Notes: generated by a model not told the origin, from the sequence alone. A stretch of 64,000 bases of DNA from Pinirhizobacter sp036499745 (GCF_036499745.1 NZ_DASYDG010000028.1:1-64000), one strand, 5' to 3'; shown: positions 1-9,450, counted from the stretch's first letter. Translations and numbers: made by a program.

Positions 1-81
1 GCGCATGACCGCGCCCTTGCCGAACTGCTTTTCGATCTGGCCGAGGGCACTGGCGAGCGCCTTGCGCTTGTTGTCATCCAT
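1..81 (-). CDS. recA: RecA recombinase, 5' end only
   Basis: Only the first 27 codons lie in the window; the gene runs off the left edge. The peptide begins MDDNKRKALASALGQIEKQF and continues GKGAVMR, the very conserved RecA N-terminus that precedes the ATPase core. RecA forms ATP-dependent filaments on single-stranded DNA for recombination and SOS induction. I chose the ATG at 81 over the one at 90 because a GCGGGA Shine-Dalgarno-like run then sits about nine bases upstream and because RecA proteins normally start close to this point. The gene follows pncC on the same strand after 131 bp. In that gap I could not pick out a clear palindromic LexA box, only a GATAAT-like hexamer that could be a -10 element. 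Confidence 0.95.
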   Translation of the reverse strand, partial: MDDNKRKALASALGQIEKQFGKGAVMR

Positions 82-212
82 CGTTTGCATTCCCGCGTGA
101 GGTCGTTTGATGTAGGTGTATCTTGCGCCGCGGCGATCTCAGGGACTGCGATCCACCGGGGGGATTTCAATTATCCCACACCCGCCAGGATTTCCGCGGC
201 GGATGGGCCCCG

Positions 213-722
213 TTAACCCGTCAGCGCAAGCAGCATGCCTTCGAGGGCGGCACCTACCGTCTGCCGGCGCACCGCCTCGCGGTCGCCGTCAAAATGGAAC
301 AACTTGGCGTGTGCATAGCCACCACGCCGTTTCCAGCCGATCCATACCGTGCCGACGGGTTTGTCCGGCGTGCCACCAGAGGGGCCTGCGATGCCGGTGA
401 CGGCCACGGCAAGGCCCGCACCGAAGCGCGACAACGCGCCGGAGACCATTTCCGTCACGGTGGATTCGCTCACTGCGCCCGTGGCCTCGAGCGTGCGCGG
501 GTTCACCCCGAGCAGGGCTTCCTTGGCCTCGTAGCTGTAAGTAACCACGCCCGCGTCGAACCAGGCGGAACTGCCGGGGAGATCGGTGAGGCTCTTGGCG
601 ACCCAGCCGCCAGTGCATGATTCGGCGGTTACCACCATCAGGCGGCGCTCCTGGGCGGCCACGGCTACCTTGCCGGCCAATGCGTACAAATCACCATCGG
701 TGGGAATGGAGGGGTGCTCCAT
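213..722 (-). CDS. pncC: Nicotinamide-nucleotide amidase, CinA C-terminal family
   Basis: This 169-residue protein is the single-domain CinA/PncC form. Members hydrolyse nicotinamide mononucleotide to nicotinate mononucleotide in pyridine nucleotide recycling, in the cytoplasm. The signature TAESCTGG at residues 32–39 holds the catalytic serine, and the downstream TYSYEAKEALLGV and VTGIAGPSGGTPDKPVGTVW blocks are typical. Length matches the stand-alone family (about 160–170 residues); the N-terminal MoaB-like domain of full CinA is absent. It lies just upstream of recA on the same strand, a very common bacterial arrangement, and is divergent from mutS with 76 bp between start codons. Confidence 0.93.
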   Translation of the reverse strand: MEHPSIPTDGDLYALAGKVAVAAQERRLMVVTAESCTGGWVAKSLTDLPGSSAWFDAGVVTYSYEAKEALLGVNPRTLEATGAVSESTVTEMVSGALSRFGAGLAVAVTGIAGPSGGTPDKPVGTVWIGWKRRGGYAHAKLFHFDGDREAVRRQTVGAALEGMLLALTG

Positions 723-798
723 GCGAGACTTTCGCTTTTGCGGGGAAGGGAACGAGACGTTCTACTCCCCCACCACCGTATCGCCAAGACTTGACGCC

Positions 799-3369
799 AT
801 GACGCAGGACGCCACCTCGCACACGCCCTTCATGCGCCAGTACCTGGCCGCCAAGGCCGAACATCCGGATGTACTGCTGTTCTTCCGCATGGGCGACTTC
901 TACGAGCTTTTCTACGATGACGCGCGCAAGGCCGCGCGGCTGCTGGACATTACCCTCACCCAGCGCGGCCAGTCGGCCGGGGCGCCGATCCCGATGGCCG
1001 GCGTCCCCTACCATGCCGCTGAGAATTATCTGGCCCGGTTGGTGAAACTGGGCGAATCGGTGGCGATCTGCGAGCAAGTGGGGGACCCGGCGCTGTCGAA
1101 AGGGCCGGTGGAGCGCAAGGTGGTGCGCATTGTCACCCCGGGTACGGTGACCGACGCCGCCCTGCTGGAAGACCGCCGTGACAACCTGTTGTTGTCCATC
1201 GCCGCCGATGGCGTGCGCTACGGCCTGGCCTGGGTGGACCTGTCCACCGGCCGCTTCCTGCTGAGCGAAGTGAACGGCGCCGAGGCGCTGGCTGCCGAAC
1301 TCGCCCGCCTGGCGCCGGCGGAGACCCTGGTGGGCGAGGATGTCGCCTGGCCCCGGATGGTCACGGGGCTGCCGGGCCTGCGCAAGCGCCAGCCCTGGCA
1401 CTTCGATGGTGCGGCGGCCTTGCGCGAGCTGTGCCGCTTCTTCAAGGTGCGCGACCTCTCCGGATTCGGCGTCGATGGCATGCCCGTCGCCGTGGCGGCC
1501 GCCGGCTGCCTGCTCGGCTACGTGGAAGAAACCCAGAAGAGCGCCCTACCCCATCTTTCAGGCATGGCGGTGGAAAGCGCCAGCGAAACCATCGCCATGG
1601 ACGCGGCTACCCGGCGCAACCTGGAAATCGACACCCACCCCACCGGCCGCACCGAGCACACCCTGCTGGGCGTGCTCGATGAAACCGTCACGCCGATGGG
1701 TGCGCGCCTGCTCAGGCGCTGGCTGAACCGCCCATTGCGTTCGCAGGCCGTGCTGCGCGAACGCCACCAGGCCATTGCACTTTTGCTCGACACCCGCCGG
1801 CATCTTTCGCTACGCGAACGCCTGCGCGGCATCGGCGACCTGGAACGCATCCTGGCCCGAGTGGCCTTGCGCTCGGCAAGGCCGCGCGATCTTTCCACCT
1901 TGCGCGATGGACTACTGGCGGCACCTTCGCTGCGCGATGAGATCGCATCGCTGGACAGCCCGCTGCTGCATGCCCTGGTATCGCGCATCGGTGAGCACCA
2001 TGAACTTGCAGCGCTGCTGCAGCGCGCCGTGATTGAACAGCCCCCGGCATTGATCCGTGACGGCGGCGTGATCGCCGACGGCCACGATGCGGAACTGGAC
2101 GAACTGCGCCGGTTATCCACGCACGCCGACCAGTACCTGGTGGAACTGGAGGAACGCGAGAAAGCCGCCAGCGGCATCACGTCGCTGAAGGTGGGCTACA
2201 ACCGTGTCCACGGCTATTACATCGAGATCGGCAAGGGCCAGAGCGATCGCGCGCCCACGCACTACACGCGCCGGCAGACCACCAAGAACGCCGAACGCTA
2301 CATCACCGAGGAACTGAAGGGATTCGAGGACAAGGTGCTCTCGGCCAAGGAACGCTCGCTGATGCGCGAGCGCGCCCTTTACGAGGCGTTGCTCGATACC
2401 TTGATCGAAGAGCTTGCCCCCCTGAAATCCGCCGCCTCCGCGATGGCCGAACTGGACGTGCTGGCCAACTTCGCCGAGCGTGCCGACGCCCTGGACTGGA
2501 CGCGCCCGGATCTCACCGAAAACGACGGCCTGCACATCGTGCGCGGCCGTCACCCGGTGGTGGAGAAAGTACGCGACGATCCGTTCGAACCCAACGACCT
2601 GTGCCTGGACGAATCCCGCCGCATGCTGGTGATCACCGGCCCGAACATGGGCGGCAAGTCCACCTACATGCGGCAGAACGCGCTGATCGTGCTGCTGGCG
2701 CATATCGGCAGCTACGTACCGGCCACCGAGGCCTGTCTTGGCCCCGTGGACCGCATCTTCACCCGTATCGGCGCCGGCGATGATCTATCGCGCGGCCACT
2801 CCACTTTCATGGTGGAAATGACCGAGACCGCCAACATCCTGCACAACGCCACCGCACAAAGCCTGGTGCTGATGGATGAAGTCGGCCGCGGCACCAGCAC
2901 CTATGACGGCCTGGCGCTCGCCCGCGCCGCCGCCGTGCACCTAGCCGCGACAAGCCACGCCTATACCTTGTTCGCCACGCACTATTTTGAACTGACCGCC
3001 CTGGCCAGTGAAATGCCGAGCGTGGCCAACGTCCACCTGGATGCGGTGGAATACGGCGACCAGCTGGTGTTCATGCATGCGGTGAAGGAAGGCCCTGCCA
3101 ACCGCAGCTTCGGCCTGCAGGTGGCAGCACTGGCCGGCCTCCCGCCCTCGGTGGTGGCCGACGCACGCCGCTACCTGCAGGCGCTCGAACAGGGCCAGCA
3201 AGTGACCACCGCCAGTGCGCCGCCGGTCGCGGCACCCGGCCCGCAAATGGGATTGTTCGCCCCGCCCCTGCCTTCGGTGGTGGACGAGACGCTGCGCAGT
3301 CTCGATCCCGACACCATGACACCGCGCGAAGCGCTCGATGCGTTGTACCGGCTGCGGAAACTGATCTGA
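799..3369 (+). CDS. mutS: DNA mismatch repair ATPase MutS
   Basis: MutS recognises base mismatches and small loops and, with MutL, starts mismatch repair. The 856-residue protein has the mismatch-reading Phe-X-Glu (F34-Y35-E36 in RMGDFYELFYDDA), the connector, lever and clamp regions, and a C-terminal ABC-type ATPase with Walker A GPNMGGKST at about 614–622, Walker B LVLMDEVGRGTST and the TLFATHYFELT switch histidine region. The reading frame is open far upstream, but the ATG at 799 gives the family's normal N-terminus; upstream codons overlap pncC and look non-coding. It is convergent with hslR, with 11 bp between stop codons. Confidence 0.97.
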   Translation: MTQDATSHTPFMRQYLAAKAEHPDVLLFFRMGDFYELFYDDARKAARLLDITLTQRGQSAGAPIPMAGVPYHAAENYLARLVKLGESVAICEQVGDPALSKGPVERKVVRIVTPGTVTDAALLEDRRDNLLLSIAADGVRYGLAWVDLSTGRFLLSEVNGAEALAAELARLAPAETLVGEDVAWPRMVTGLPGLRKRQPWHFDGAAALRELCRFFKVRDLSGFGVDGMPVAVAAAGCLLGYVEETQKSALPHLSGMAVESASETIAMDAATRRNLEIDTHPTGRTEHTLLGVLDETVTPMGARLLRRWLNRPLRSQAVLRERHQAIALLLDTRRHLSLRERLRGIGDLERILARVALRSARPRDLSTLRDGLLAAPSLRDEIASLDSPLLHALVSRIGEHHELAALLQRAVIEQPPALIRDGGVIADGHDAELDELRRLSTHADQYLVELEEREKAASGITSLKVGYNRVHGYYIEIGKGQSDRAPTHYTRRQTTKNAERYITEELKGFEDKVLSAKERSLMRERALYEALLDTLIEELAPLKSAASAMAELDVLANFAERADALDWTRPDLTENDGLHIVRGRHPVVEKVRDDPFEPNDLCLDESRRMLVITGPNMGGKSTYMRQNALIVLLAHIGSYVPATEACLGPVDRIFTRIGAGDDLSRGHSTFMVEMTETANILHNATAQSLVLMDEVGRGTSTYDGLALARAAAVHLAATSHAYTLFATHYFELTALASEMPSVANVHLDAVEYGDQLVFMHAVKEGPANRSFGLQVAALAGLPPSVVADARRYLQALEQGQQVTTASAPPVAAPGPQMGLFAPPLPSVVDETLRSLDPDTMTPREALDALYRLRKLI

Positions 3370-3380
3370 AGGCGCCACGC

Positions 3381-3776
3381 CTAGCCGTCTGGATTTTCCT
3401 TCATGTCCCTCAACAGGCGGCGATCCTGTTTGTCTGGACGCCCAGCCGGACGAGGCGCATGCGCATGCAGCCTCCGCATGGCTGCCTCGTTGGCGCGATG
3501 GGCAACGCTTTCGGGTGTCTCGGCATAAAGCGCCTGCGCCTGGGCAGCGGGCCCGCGCCGTTCGGATAGGTCTTGCACCACCACTTCGACCCGTTCATTG
3601 CCGCGCATCAGGCGCAGCACATCCCCCACGTGCACGGCTTTCGCCGGCTTGCAGGCACTGCCGTTCAATTCCACCTTGCCGCCGTCGATGGCCTGCTTGG
3701 CCAGCGAGCGTGTCTTGTACATGCGGGCGGCCCACAGCCAGACGTCGGCGCGGACGAATGAAGTGTTGTCTGTCAT
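3381..3776 (-). CDS. hslR: Heat-shock RNA-binding protein Hsp15, S4 domain
   Basis: The 131-residue protein has an N-terminal S4 RNA-binding domain (VRADVWLWAARMYKTRSLAK, then the GGKVELNG loop) and a basic C-terminal tail, the Hsp15 layout. Hsp15 binds free 50S subunits carrying a stalled nascent chain and helps recycle them. I take the ATG at 3776, which gives MTDNTSFVRADVWLW; the open frame continues upstream but there it merely overlaps the neighbouring transporter gene in another frame. It follows the AEC transporter with 14 bp between them, so the two may be co-transcribed. Confidence 0.9.
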   Translation of the reverse strand: MTDNTSFVRADVWLWAARMYKTRSLAKQAIDGGKVELNGSACKPAKAVHVGDVLRLMRGNERVEVVVQDLSERRGPAAQAQALYAETPESVAHRANEAAMRRLHAHAPRPAGRPDKQDRRLLRDMKENPDG

Positions 3777-3790
3777 CGATCGGGAAAACC

Positions 3791-4702
3791 TCAGACGGCC
3801 AGGGACATCAACAGCGCATTGCCACCGACGATGGTAAACAGCGATAGCGCGATGCCGGCGCCAAGCACGGTATTGGCCAATCGTGGCTCCAGTGCATACT
3901 GGTCGGCAAGGATCGCCGCCGAGATCATCGGCGCCATCGCAGCCTGCAGCACAGCCACCACCAGCACCAGGCCGCCGTAGCCGCAGGCCATGCCCAAGGC
4001 CAGTACCAGCAAGGGCGCCAGCAAGAGCTTCCACGAAAGTCCCAGCGACAGTGCACCGGCCTGCCCCGGCTCCATGTGCAGGCGGAATTGCAGGCCCACC
4101 GAGAACAACGCCAACGGCGTTAGCGTACGGCCGACCTGTTCCAGTGCCCCGTCCACGATCGGCGGCCAGCCGCCGATCCAGCCAACGACGATGCCTGCCA
4201 GCAGTGCAAGGAAGGCGGGAAAGGTGAAGAGGCGCCGCGCCATCGCACCCACCGTGGGCCTCGCGCCTGAATAAAGCGACGCCACCACGATGCCCCCCAC
4301 CGCCAGCAAGGGAAACGTTCCCAGCTGGTCGGCTACGACCGCTACCCCAAGTCCGGGACGGCCATGCAGGGCTTCGATCATCGGATAACCCATGAACGAG
4401 GTATTGCCCAGGCCGCAGACCAGGGTAAGGCAGCCGATGCGTCCGCGTGACCAGCCACGCATACGGCCCACCGACGCAAAAAGAACCCACGCGCCGAAGA
4501 AGGTGATGAAGGCTCCCGCAGCTGGTAGCCACAGCGAGGATTCAAACCGCAGCTTGGGCACCAATGCCAGCACCAGCGCCGGCAAGGCGATGTTCAGTAC
4601 CCACCAGTTGATGCCGGGCACGATACCCTCGGGCAACCGCGCGAATCGGCGGCAGACGATGCCCAACAGCAGGCAGGCGAACAGGGTGACAAGGGCGGAC
4701 AT
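3791..4702 (-). CDS. AEC family (auxin efflux carrier-like) membrane transporter
   Basis: This 303-residue, strongly hydrophobic protein has about ten predicted membrane helices in two halves, the fold of the AEC family of carboxylate or small-molecule exporters. Recognisable blocks are the N-terminal LFACLLLGIVCRRFARLP, the central GLGNTSFMGYPMIEALHGRPG glycine/proline hinge and the C-terminal LGAGIALSLFTIVGGNALLM. The family includes malonate and malate permeases but the substrate cannot be read from sequence. It precedes hslR in a likely two-gene unit and is separated from htpG by 117 bp containing a hairpin terminator. Confidence 0.85.
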   Translation of the reverse strand: MSALVTLFACLLLGIVCRRFARLPEGIVPGINWWVLNIALPALVLALVPKLRFESSLWLPAAGAFITFFGAWVLFASVGRMRGWSRGRIGCLTLVCGLGNTSFMGYPMIEALHGRPGLGVAVVADQLGTFPLLAVGGIVVASLYSGARPTVGAMARRLFTFPAFLALLAGIVVGWIGGWPPIVDGALEQVGRTLTPLALFSVGLQFRLHMEPGQAGALSLGLSWKLLLAPLLVLALGMACGYGGLVLVVAVLQAAMAPMISAAILADQYALEPRLANTVLGAGIALSLFTIVGGNALLMSLAV

Positions 4703-4776
4703 CGACCCATTATGCCTGCGGGTCTACACCAACCGGCAGCACGCATGGACGATTGCGTGTTGACTTGCCTGAAGCC

Positions 4777-4800
4777 GCGCGGGCGCCGATGGCCCCGCGC
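4777..4800 (-). terminator. Hairpin terminator after htpG
   Basis: A GCGCGGG/CCCGCGC stem continues, after one bulged C, into GCC/GGC around a GAT loop. It lies 19 bp beyond the htpG stop codon and before the AEC gene. There is no strong T-run, so its strength is uncertain. Confidence 0.5.
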
Positions 4801-4819
4801 GACATCCGGCAGCGGAATA

Positions 4820-6685
4820 TCAGCCGAGCAACACGCGATTCATGCGACGGACAAAAGACGCCGGATCATCCAGTTGCGCACCTGCGGTAATCTCGGCCTG
4901 CTCGAGCAGCAGCGCGGCAAGGTCGCCTGCCCTGGCATCGTCGCCCTCGCCCTCCAGGCGCTGGACCAATGGATGGCCTGGATTGATCTCGAGCGTGGGC
5001 TTGCCCGAGGGCATCTCGTGCCCGGCCTCGCGAAGCAGGCGTGCAAGGTGAGGGGCCATGTCGAAATCAGCCAGCGCCAGGCACGAGGGCGAATCGGTGA
5101 GGCGCGCCGATACGCGCACGTCGCCGACGCGCTCGCCCAGCAGGGCCTTGATGCGCTCGACCAGCGGCGCCGCCTGCCTGGATGCTTCTTCCTGCTTCTG
5201 CTTTCCAGCTTCATCCAGTGGCAATTCGCCCTTGGCGGCGCTCTGGATCTTCTTGCCGGCATATTCGGTGAGGTTGCCCAGCATCCATTCGTCGATGCGG
5301 TCGGACAGCAGCAGTACCTCGATGTCCTGGGCCTTGAGCGCTTCCAGTTGCGGGCTTCCGGCCGCCGCGGCGTGGCTGTCGGCGGTAATCGCCCAGATCA
5401 CGTCCTGGCCCACCTGCATGCGGCCGATGTAGTCGTCCAGCGACACCACCTGGGCGGCACCGTCGCCCTTGGTCGAAGCGAATCGCAACAGTTTGGCAAT
5501 GCGCTCACGGTTGGCGCTGTCTTCGACGATGCCCTCCTTGAGCGTATTGCCGAAGGCCTTCCAGAAGGTGGCGAATTTGTCGGCGTCGTCGCGGGCGAGT
5601 TTCTCGATCAGGTCCAGCACGCGCTTGACGCAGGCGGCGCGGATCTTCTCCAGCTGGCGGTTCTGCTGGAGAATTTCACGGCTCACGTTCAGCGGCAGGT
5701 CGTCGGCATCCACCACGCCGCGCACGAAGCGCAGGTAGTTCGGTAGCAGCTCATCGGCCGCGTCCATGATGAATACGCGCTTGATGTACAGCTTCAGGCC
5801 CTTGCGCTCGTCGCGACCACCCATGGCCAGGTCAAACGGCGGCTGGCTTGGGATATACAAGAGCGTGGTGAAGCTCTGGCTACCCTCGACGCGGTTGTGC
5901 GTCCAGGTGAGCGCATCGTTGAAATCGTGGCCCAGGGATTTGTAGAAACCCTGGTATTCGTCCTCGGAAATCTCCGACTTCGGACGCGCCCACAGTGCTG
6001 AAGCCGCGTTGATCGTCTCGAATTCACCTTCTTCCGGCTTGCCGTCCTTGTCCTTGGGCACGCGGATCGGGAAAGCGACGTGGTCGGAATACTTGCGGAT
6101 GGTCTGGCGCAGTGTCCACGGGCGAAGGAATTCATCCTCGTCGGCTTTCAGGTGCAGGATCACCGTGGTGCCACGGGCGATATCCGGTGCATCGTCGAGC
6201 GTGTACTCGCCCTTGCCGTCGCTTTCCCACTTCACGCCCTCGTCACTGCCGGCACGGCGGCTGAGCACGGTGACCTTGTCGGCTACCACGAACGCGGAGT
6301 AGAAGCCCACGCCGAACTGGCCGATCAGGCGGGCGTCGTTCTTCTGTTCGCCCGAGAGCGCTTCGAGGTAACGGCGGGTGCCGGAGCTGGCGATGGTGCC
6401 GATGTTGGCGATCACTTCATCGCGGCTCATGCCGATGCCGTTGTCACGCACGCTCACCGTGCGGGCATCGGGGTCCCAGCTGACCTCGATGCGAAGTTCG
6501 GAATCTTCCGCAGCCAACGAAGGATCGGCCAGGGACTCGAAACGCAGTTTGTCGCAGGCGTCGGAGGCATTGGAGATCAGCTCGCGCAGGAAGATTTCCT
6601 TGTGCGAGTACAGCGAATGGGTGACCAGGTGCAGGACCTGGGCGACTTCAGCTTCGAAGCGGCGGGTTTCGGTACCAGTGGTCAT
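4820..6685 (-). CDS. htpG: Molecular chaperone HtpG (bacterial Hsp90)
   Basis: The 621-residue protein is a full-length bacterial Hsp90. The N-terminal GHKL ATPase holds NASDACDKLRF (Asn and Asp contacts to ATP and magnesium), DNGIGM and GQFGVGFYSAF. The middle domain carries the LYIKRVFIMD and LPLNVSREILQQNR blocks that include the catalytic-loop arginine. The C-terminal dimerisation domain is complete, ending in SFVRRMNRVLLG. HtpG remodels client proteins with DnaK in the cytoplasm and is usually heat-induced. It is transcribed as an apparently single gene, with hairpins on both sides. Confidence 0.97.
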   Translation of the reverse strand: MTTGTETRRFEAEVAQVLHLVTHSLYSHKEIFLRELISNASDACDKLRFESLADPSLAAEDSELRIEVSWDPDARTVSVRDNGIGMSRDEVIANIGTIASSGTRRYLEALSGEQKNDARLIGQFGVGFYSAFVVADKVTVLSRRAGSDEGVKWESDGKGEYTLDDAPDIARGTTVILHLKADEDEFLRPWTLRQTIRKYSDHVAFPIRVPKDKDGKPEEGEFETINAASALWARPKSEISEDEYQGFYKSLGHDFNDALTWTHNRVEGSQSFTTLLYIPSQPPFDLAMGGRDERKGLKLYIKRVFIMDAADELLPNYLRFVRGVVDADDLPLNVSREILQQNRQLEKIRAACVKRVLDLIEKLARDDADKFATFWKAFGNTLKEGIVEDSANRERIAKLLRFASTKGDGAAQVVSLDDYIGRMQVGQDVIWAITADSHAAAAGSPQLEALKAQDIEVLLLSDRIDEWMLGNLTEYAGKKIQSAAKGELPLDEAGKQKQEEASRQAAPLVERIKALLGERVGDVRVSARLTDSPSCLALADFDMAPHLARLLREAGHEMPSGKPTLEINPGHPLVQRLEGEGDDARAGDLAALLLEQAEITAGAQLDDPASFVRRMNRVLLG

Positions 6686-6723
6686 GGGTCGTGGGAACCT
6701 TACAGATGTTGTTGAAAAGGAGA

Positions 6724-6751
6724 GGCCGCGGCGCCTCCCGGCGCCGCGGCC
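6724..6751 (-). terminator. Strong hairpin terminator after htpX
   Basis: A perfect 12-bp GC stem (GGCCGCGGCGCC with GGCGCCGCGGCC) encloses a four-base loop. On the minus strand the stem is followed by a pyrimidine-rich TCTCCTTTTC tail. It sits between the htpX stop and the htpG start. Confidence 0.75.
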
Positions 6752-6775
6752 TTCGGGAACGGTGAGTCCGCTAGT

Positions 6776-7663
6776 TTACGCCGTACGCTGCAGGGCTGCG
6801 ATGCGCTCGGGTAACGGCGGATGGCTCATGAAGAGCTTCTTAAGGCCTTCAGCGAGCGGGCCGGCAATACCGAAGGCGGCGATCGTCTGCGGCAGGGTGG
6901 ATTCGCCGTGGTTGGCGGACAGGCGTTGCAGGGCCGAAACCATCGAAGCGCGGCCGGCAAGGTTCGCCCCGGCGGCATCGGCGCGGAATTCGCGCCAGCG
7001 CGAAAACGCCGCCACGATCATCGAGGCGAACAGGCCGAACACCACCTGCAGCACCATCACCACCACGAAATAACCGATGCCACCACCGCCATCGCGCTCG
7101 CGTCCACCGGAAAGCCAGCCATCGACCACGCGGCCGACGATACGCGCCAGCACGATCACCAGGGTGTTCAGCACGCCCTGGACCAGGGTGAGGGTCACCA
7201 TGTCGCCGTTGGCGACGTGGCCGATCTCGTGGCCAAGCACGGCGGAAACCTGCTCGCGGTCCATCTGCTGCAGGAGGCCCGTGCTGACTGCCACGAGCGC
7301 GCTGTTGCGGCTCATGCCAGTGGCGAAGGCGTTCATCTCGGGGGCGTCGTAGATGGCCACCTCCGGCATGCCGATGCCGGCCTTTTCCGCGTGCTTGCGC
7401 ACGGTGGCCAGCAGCCAGCGCTCGGTGTCATTGCGCGGCTCGGTGATCACCTTCGCACCGGTGGACATCTTGGCCATCCACTTGGAAAGGGCCAGCGAGA
7501 TGAAGGCGCCGCCCATGCCGAAGACGGCGGCAAAGGCCAGCAGACCGCCAAGGCCTACGCCCTGGCGTGCCGCCCACTGGTCGATCCCGAACAGGTGGCA
7601 GACGACCGACAGCAGCAGCAAGACGGCGATGTTGGTACCGAGGAACAGGGCAATGCGCAGCAC
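6776..7663 (-). CDS. htpX: Membrane zinc metalloprotease HtpX
   Basis: HtpX is an M48 protease of the inner membrane that degrades damaged membrane proteins together with FtsH. The zinc-binding HEIGH motif is at residues 145–149, two hydrophobic helices lie at the N-terminus (about 4–24 and 35–60) and two more around residues 155–215. I chose the GTG at 7663: it gives (M)LRIALFLGTN, the family's usual beginning, and a 295-residue protein like the roughly 293-residue E. coli enzyme. The longer open frame upstream is not conserved-looking and overlaps the gluQ start region. Confidence 0.93.
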   Translation of the reverse strand: MLRIALFLGTNIAVLLLLSVVCHLFGIDQWAARQGVGLGGLLAFAAVFGMGGAFISLALSKWMAKMSTGAKVITEPRNDTERWLLATVRKHAEKAGIGMPEVAIYDAPEMNAFATGMSRNSALVAVSTGLLQQMDREQVSAVLGHEIGHVANGDMVTLTLVQGVLNTLVIVLARIVGRVVDGWLSGGRERDGGGGIGYFVVVMVLQVVFGLFASMIVAAFSRWREFRADAAGANLAGRASMVSALQRLSANHGESTLPQTIAAFGIAGPLAEGLKKLFMSHPPLPERIAALQRTA

Positions 7664-7780
7664 GTGGTTTTCTCTCTTGCGTCCGTGGATAGAGTGAAGA
7701 CCATTTCTGCGGGCGCCGGTTCCTCGTTTCAAGGTGAACGGCGTTCCCCATCTTGCTGTCGTGGCAGCTAAAATTGCCCA

Positions 7781-8641
7781 ATGACCTATCGCGGCCGCTT
7801 CGCTCCCTCGCCCACCGGTGACCTCCACGAGGGATCCCTGCTGGCCGCCGTGGCCAGCTGGCTAAGGGCGCGCCAGCACCACGGCACGTGGCTCGTGCGC
7901 GTAGACGACATCGATCCGCCACGAGAGGTAAGCGGCTCGGCGGCGTCGATCCAGTCCACGCTGACCTCGCTGTCCCTGCACCCGGATGAACCGGTGTGGT
8001 TCCAGTCAGCGCGCCACGACGCCTACCACCATGCTTTCCTCAAGCTGCGGACCTCCGGACTGGCTTATGCCTGCTGGTGTTCGCGCGCAGACCTCGCCGC
8101 CGCTGGCGGCATCCATCGCGGCCCTTGCCGGTCGCCGCCGCGTGACAGGCCGCCTGCCTGGCGCCTGCGCGTTGGCGATGCCGTCATTGAATGGCTCGAT
8201 CTGGTATCCGGCCCGCAGGCGTGGCCCATGGCCGATGGCGGTGATTTCGTCGTGCTACGCGCCGACGGCTTGTGGTCGTACCAGCTTGCCTGCGCCGTGG
8301 ACGATGCAGCCCAGGGCATCAGCGAGGTCGTGCGCGGGCGCGACCTGATCGATTCCACACCGCGCCAGATACTGCTACAGCGCCTGCTGGACCTGCCCAC
8401 ACCCGCCTACGCCCACCTTCCCCTGCTGGTGGGTGTGACGGGCAGCAAGCTGGCCAAGTCCACCCACGCGCCTGCCGTCGACACCGATGGCCTGCCGGCC
8501 CTGCGCCGGACGCTTGCGCGGTTGGGCATGCCTGGTGCGCCTGAAGGCGACGCCGCCACGATGCTTGGCTGGGCCCTGCCGCGGTTCGATCTGGCGTCGG
8601 TCGCGGACAAAGTAGCCATCCATATGGCCGAACCGTTATAA
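7781..8641 (+). CDS. gluQ: Glutamyl-Q tRNA(Asp) synthetase
   Basis: GluQ attaches glutamate to the queuosine base at the anticodon wobble position of tRNA-Asp. The 286-residue protein is a shortened class I GluRS catalytic core without the anticodon-binding domain. Visible motifs are RFAPSPTGDLHEGSL (HIGH-like, here HEGS) and GSKLAKSTHA (KMSKS-like). The zinc site keeps ACWCSRADL and a later GPC cysteine, with His in the GGIHRGPC position where E. coli has Tyr. It is divergent from htpX and followed by phbB after 52 bp. Confidence 0.92.
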   Translation: MTYRGRFAPSPTGDLHEGSLLAAVASWLRARQHHGTWLVRVDDIDPPREVSGSAASIQSTLTSLSLHPDEPVWFQSARHDAYHHAFLKLRTSGLAYACWCSRADLAAAGGIHRGPCRSPPRDRPPAWRLRVGDAVIEWLDLVSGPQAWPMADGGDFVVLRADGLWSYQLACAVDDAAQGISEVVRGRDLIDSTPRQILLQRLLDLPTPAYAHLPLLVGVTGSKLAKSTHAPAVDTDGLPALRRTLARLGMPGAPEGDAATMLGWALPRFDLASVADKVAIHMAEPL

Positions 8642-8693
8642 CGTCGGATCAAACGGCGTTCGCCGGACCGAACATTCCAAGGAAATACTTCCA

Positions 8694-9434
8694 ATGACGC
8701 AACGCACGGCCCTGGTCACCGGCGGTACGGGTGGCATCGGCACCGCATTGGTGCGGCACCTGATCGACCAGGGGCATCGCGTTGCCAGCAATTACCGCGA
8801 CCGCGACAAGGCCAACGCCTGGGGCCAGCGCATGCGGGAGCTCGGTTATGAAGTCACCCTGGTCTATGGCGATGTCTCGGACAATGTCTCAAGCCAGGCC
8901 ATGGTCGAAGAAGTGGAAGCGGCCATCGGGCCGGTCGACATCCTGGTCAACAACGCCGGCATCACCCGCGACAGCACGTTCCACAAGATGGACTACCAGC
9001 AGTGGAGCGAGGTGGTACAGACCAACCTGAACGCCTGCTTCAATGTCACGCGGCCGGTGATCGAAGGCATGCGTGCGCGGCGTTGGGGGCGGATCGTGCA
9101 GATCAGCTCGGTGAACGGCCAGAAGGGCCAGTACGGCCAGGCCAATTACGCCGCGGCCAAGGCCGGCATCCACGGTTTCACCATTTCCCTGGCGTTGGAA
9201 AATGCCCGCTATGGCATCACCGTGAATACGGTGTCGCCCGGCTACATCGCCACCGACATGGTCAAGGCCGTACCGCTTGAAGTGCGTGAGAAGATCGTGG
9301 CCCAGATCCCGATGGGACGCATGGGTCATCCCGACGAAATCGCCCGTGCGGTCACGTTCCTTACCGCACAGGAGTCGGAATGGATCACCGGCGCCAACCT
9401 CGCCATCAATGGCGGGCACTACATGGGCTGGTAG
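8694..9434 (+). CDS. phbB: Acetoacetyl-CoA reductase (NADPH), SDR family
   Basis: This 246-residue short-chain dehydrogenase resembles PhaB/PhbB, which reduces acetoacetyl-CoA to (R)-3-hydroxybutyryl-CoA for polyhydroxyalkanoate synthesis. The cofactor motif is TGGTGGIG at residues 9–16, NNAG is at 86–89, and the catalytic Ser lies at 138/139 with Tyr152 and Lys156 in QANYAAAKAG. The substrate region GQKGQYGQ is characteristic of PhaB rather than FabG. No PHA synthase or thiolase gene is next to it in this window, so assignment rests on sequence alone; a FabG-like reductase is the alternative. A GGA Shine-Dalgarno lies about ten bases before the ATG. Confidence 0.85.
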   Translation: MTQRTALVTGGTGGIGTALVRHLIDQGHRVASNYRDRDKANAWGQRMRELGYEVTLVYGDVSDNVSSQAMVEEVEAAIGPVDILVNNAGITRDSTFHKMDYQQWSEVVQTNLNACFNVTRPVIEGMRARRWGRIVQISSVNGQKGQYGQANYAAAKAGIHGFTISLALENARYGITVNTVSPGYIATDMVKAVPLEVREKIVAQIPMGRMGHPDEIARAVTFLTAQESEWITGANLAINGGHYMGW

Positions 9435-9450
9435 CGCTGCCGGCCACGCC

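Noticed and set aside
4712..5746. 344-codon frame opposite htpG
   Set aside because: Antisense shadow of a well-conserved gene in GC-rich DNA.
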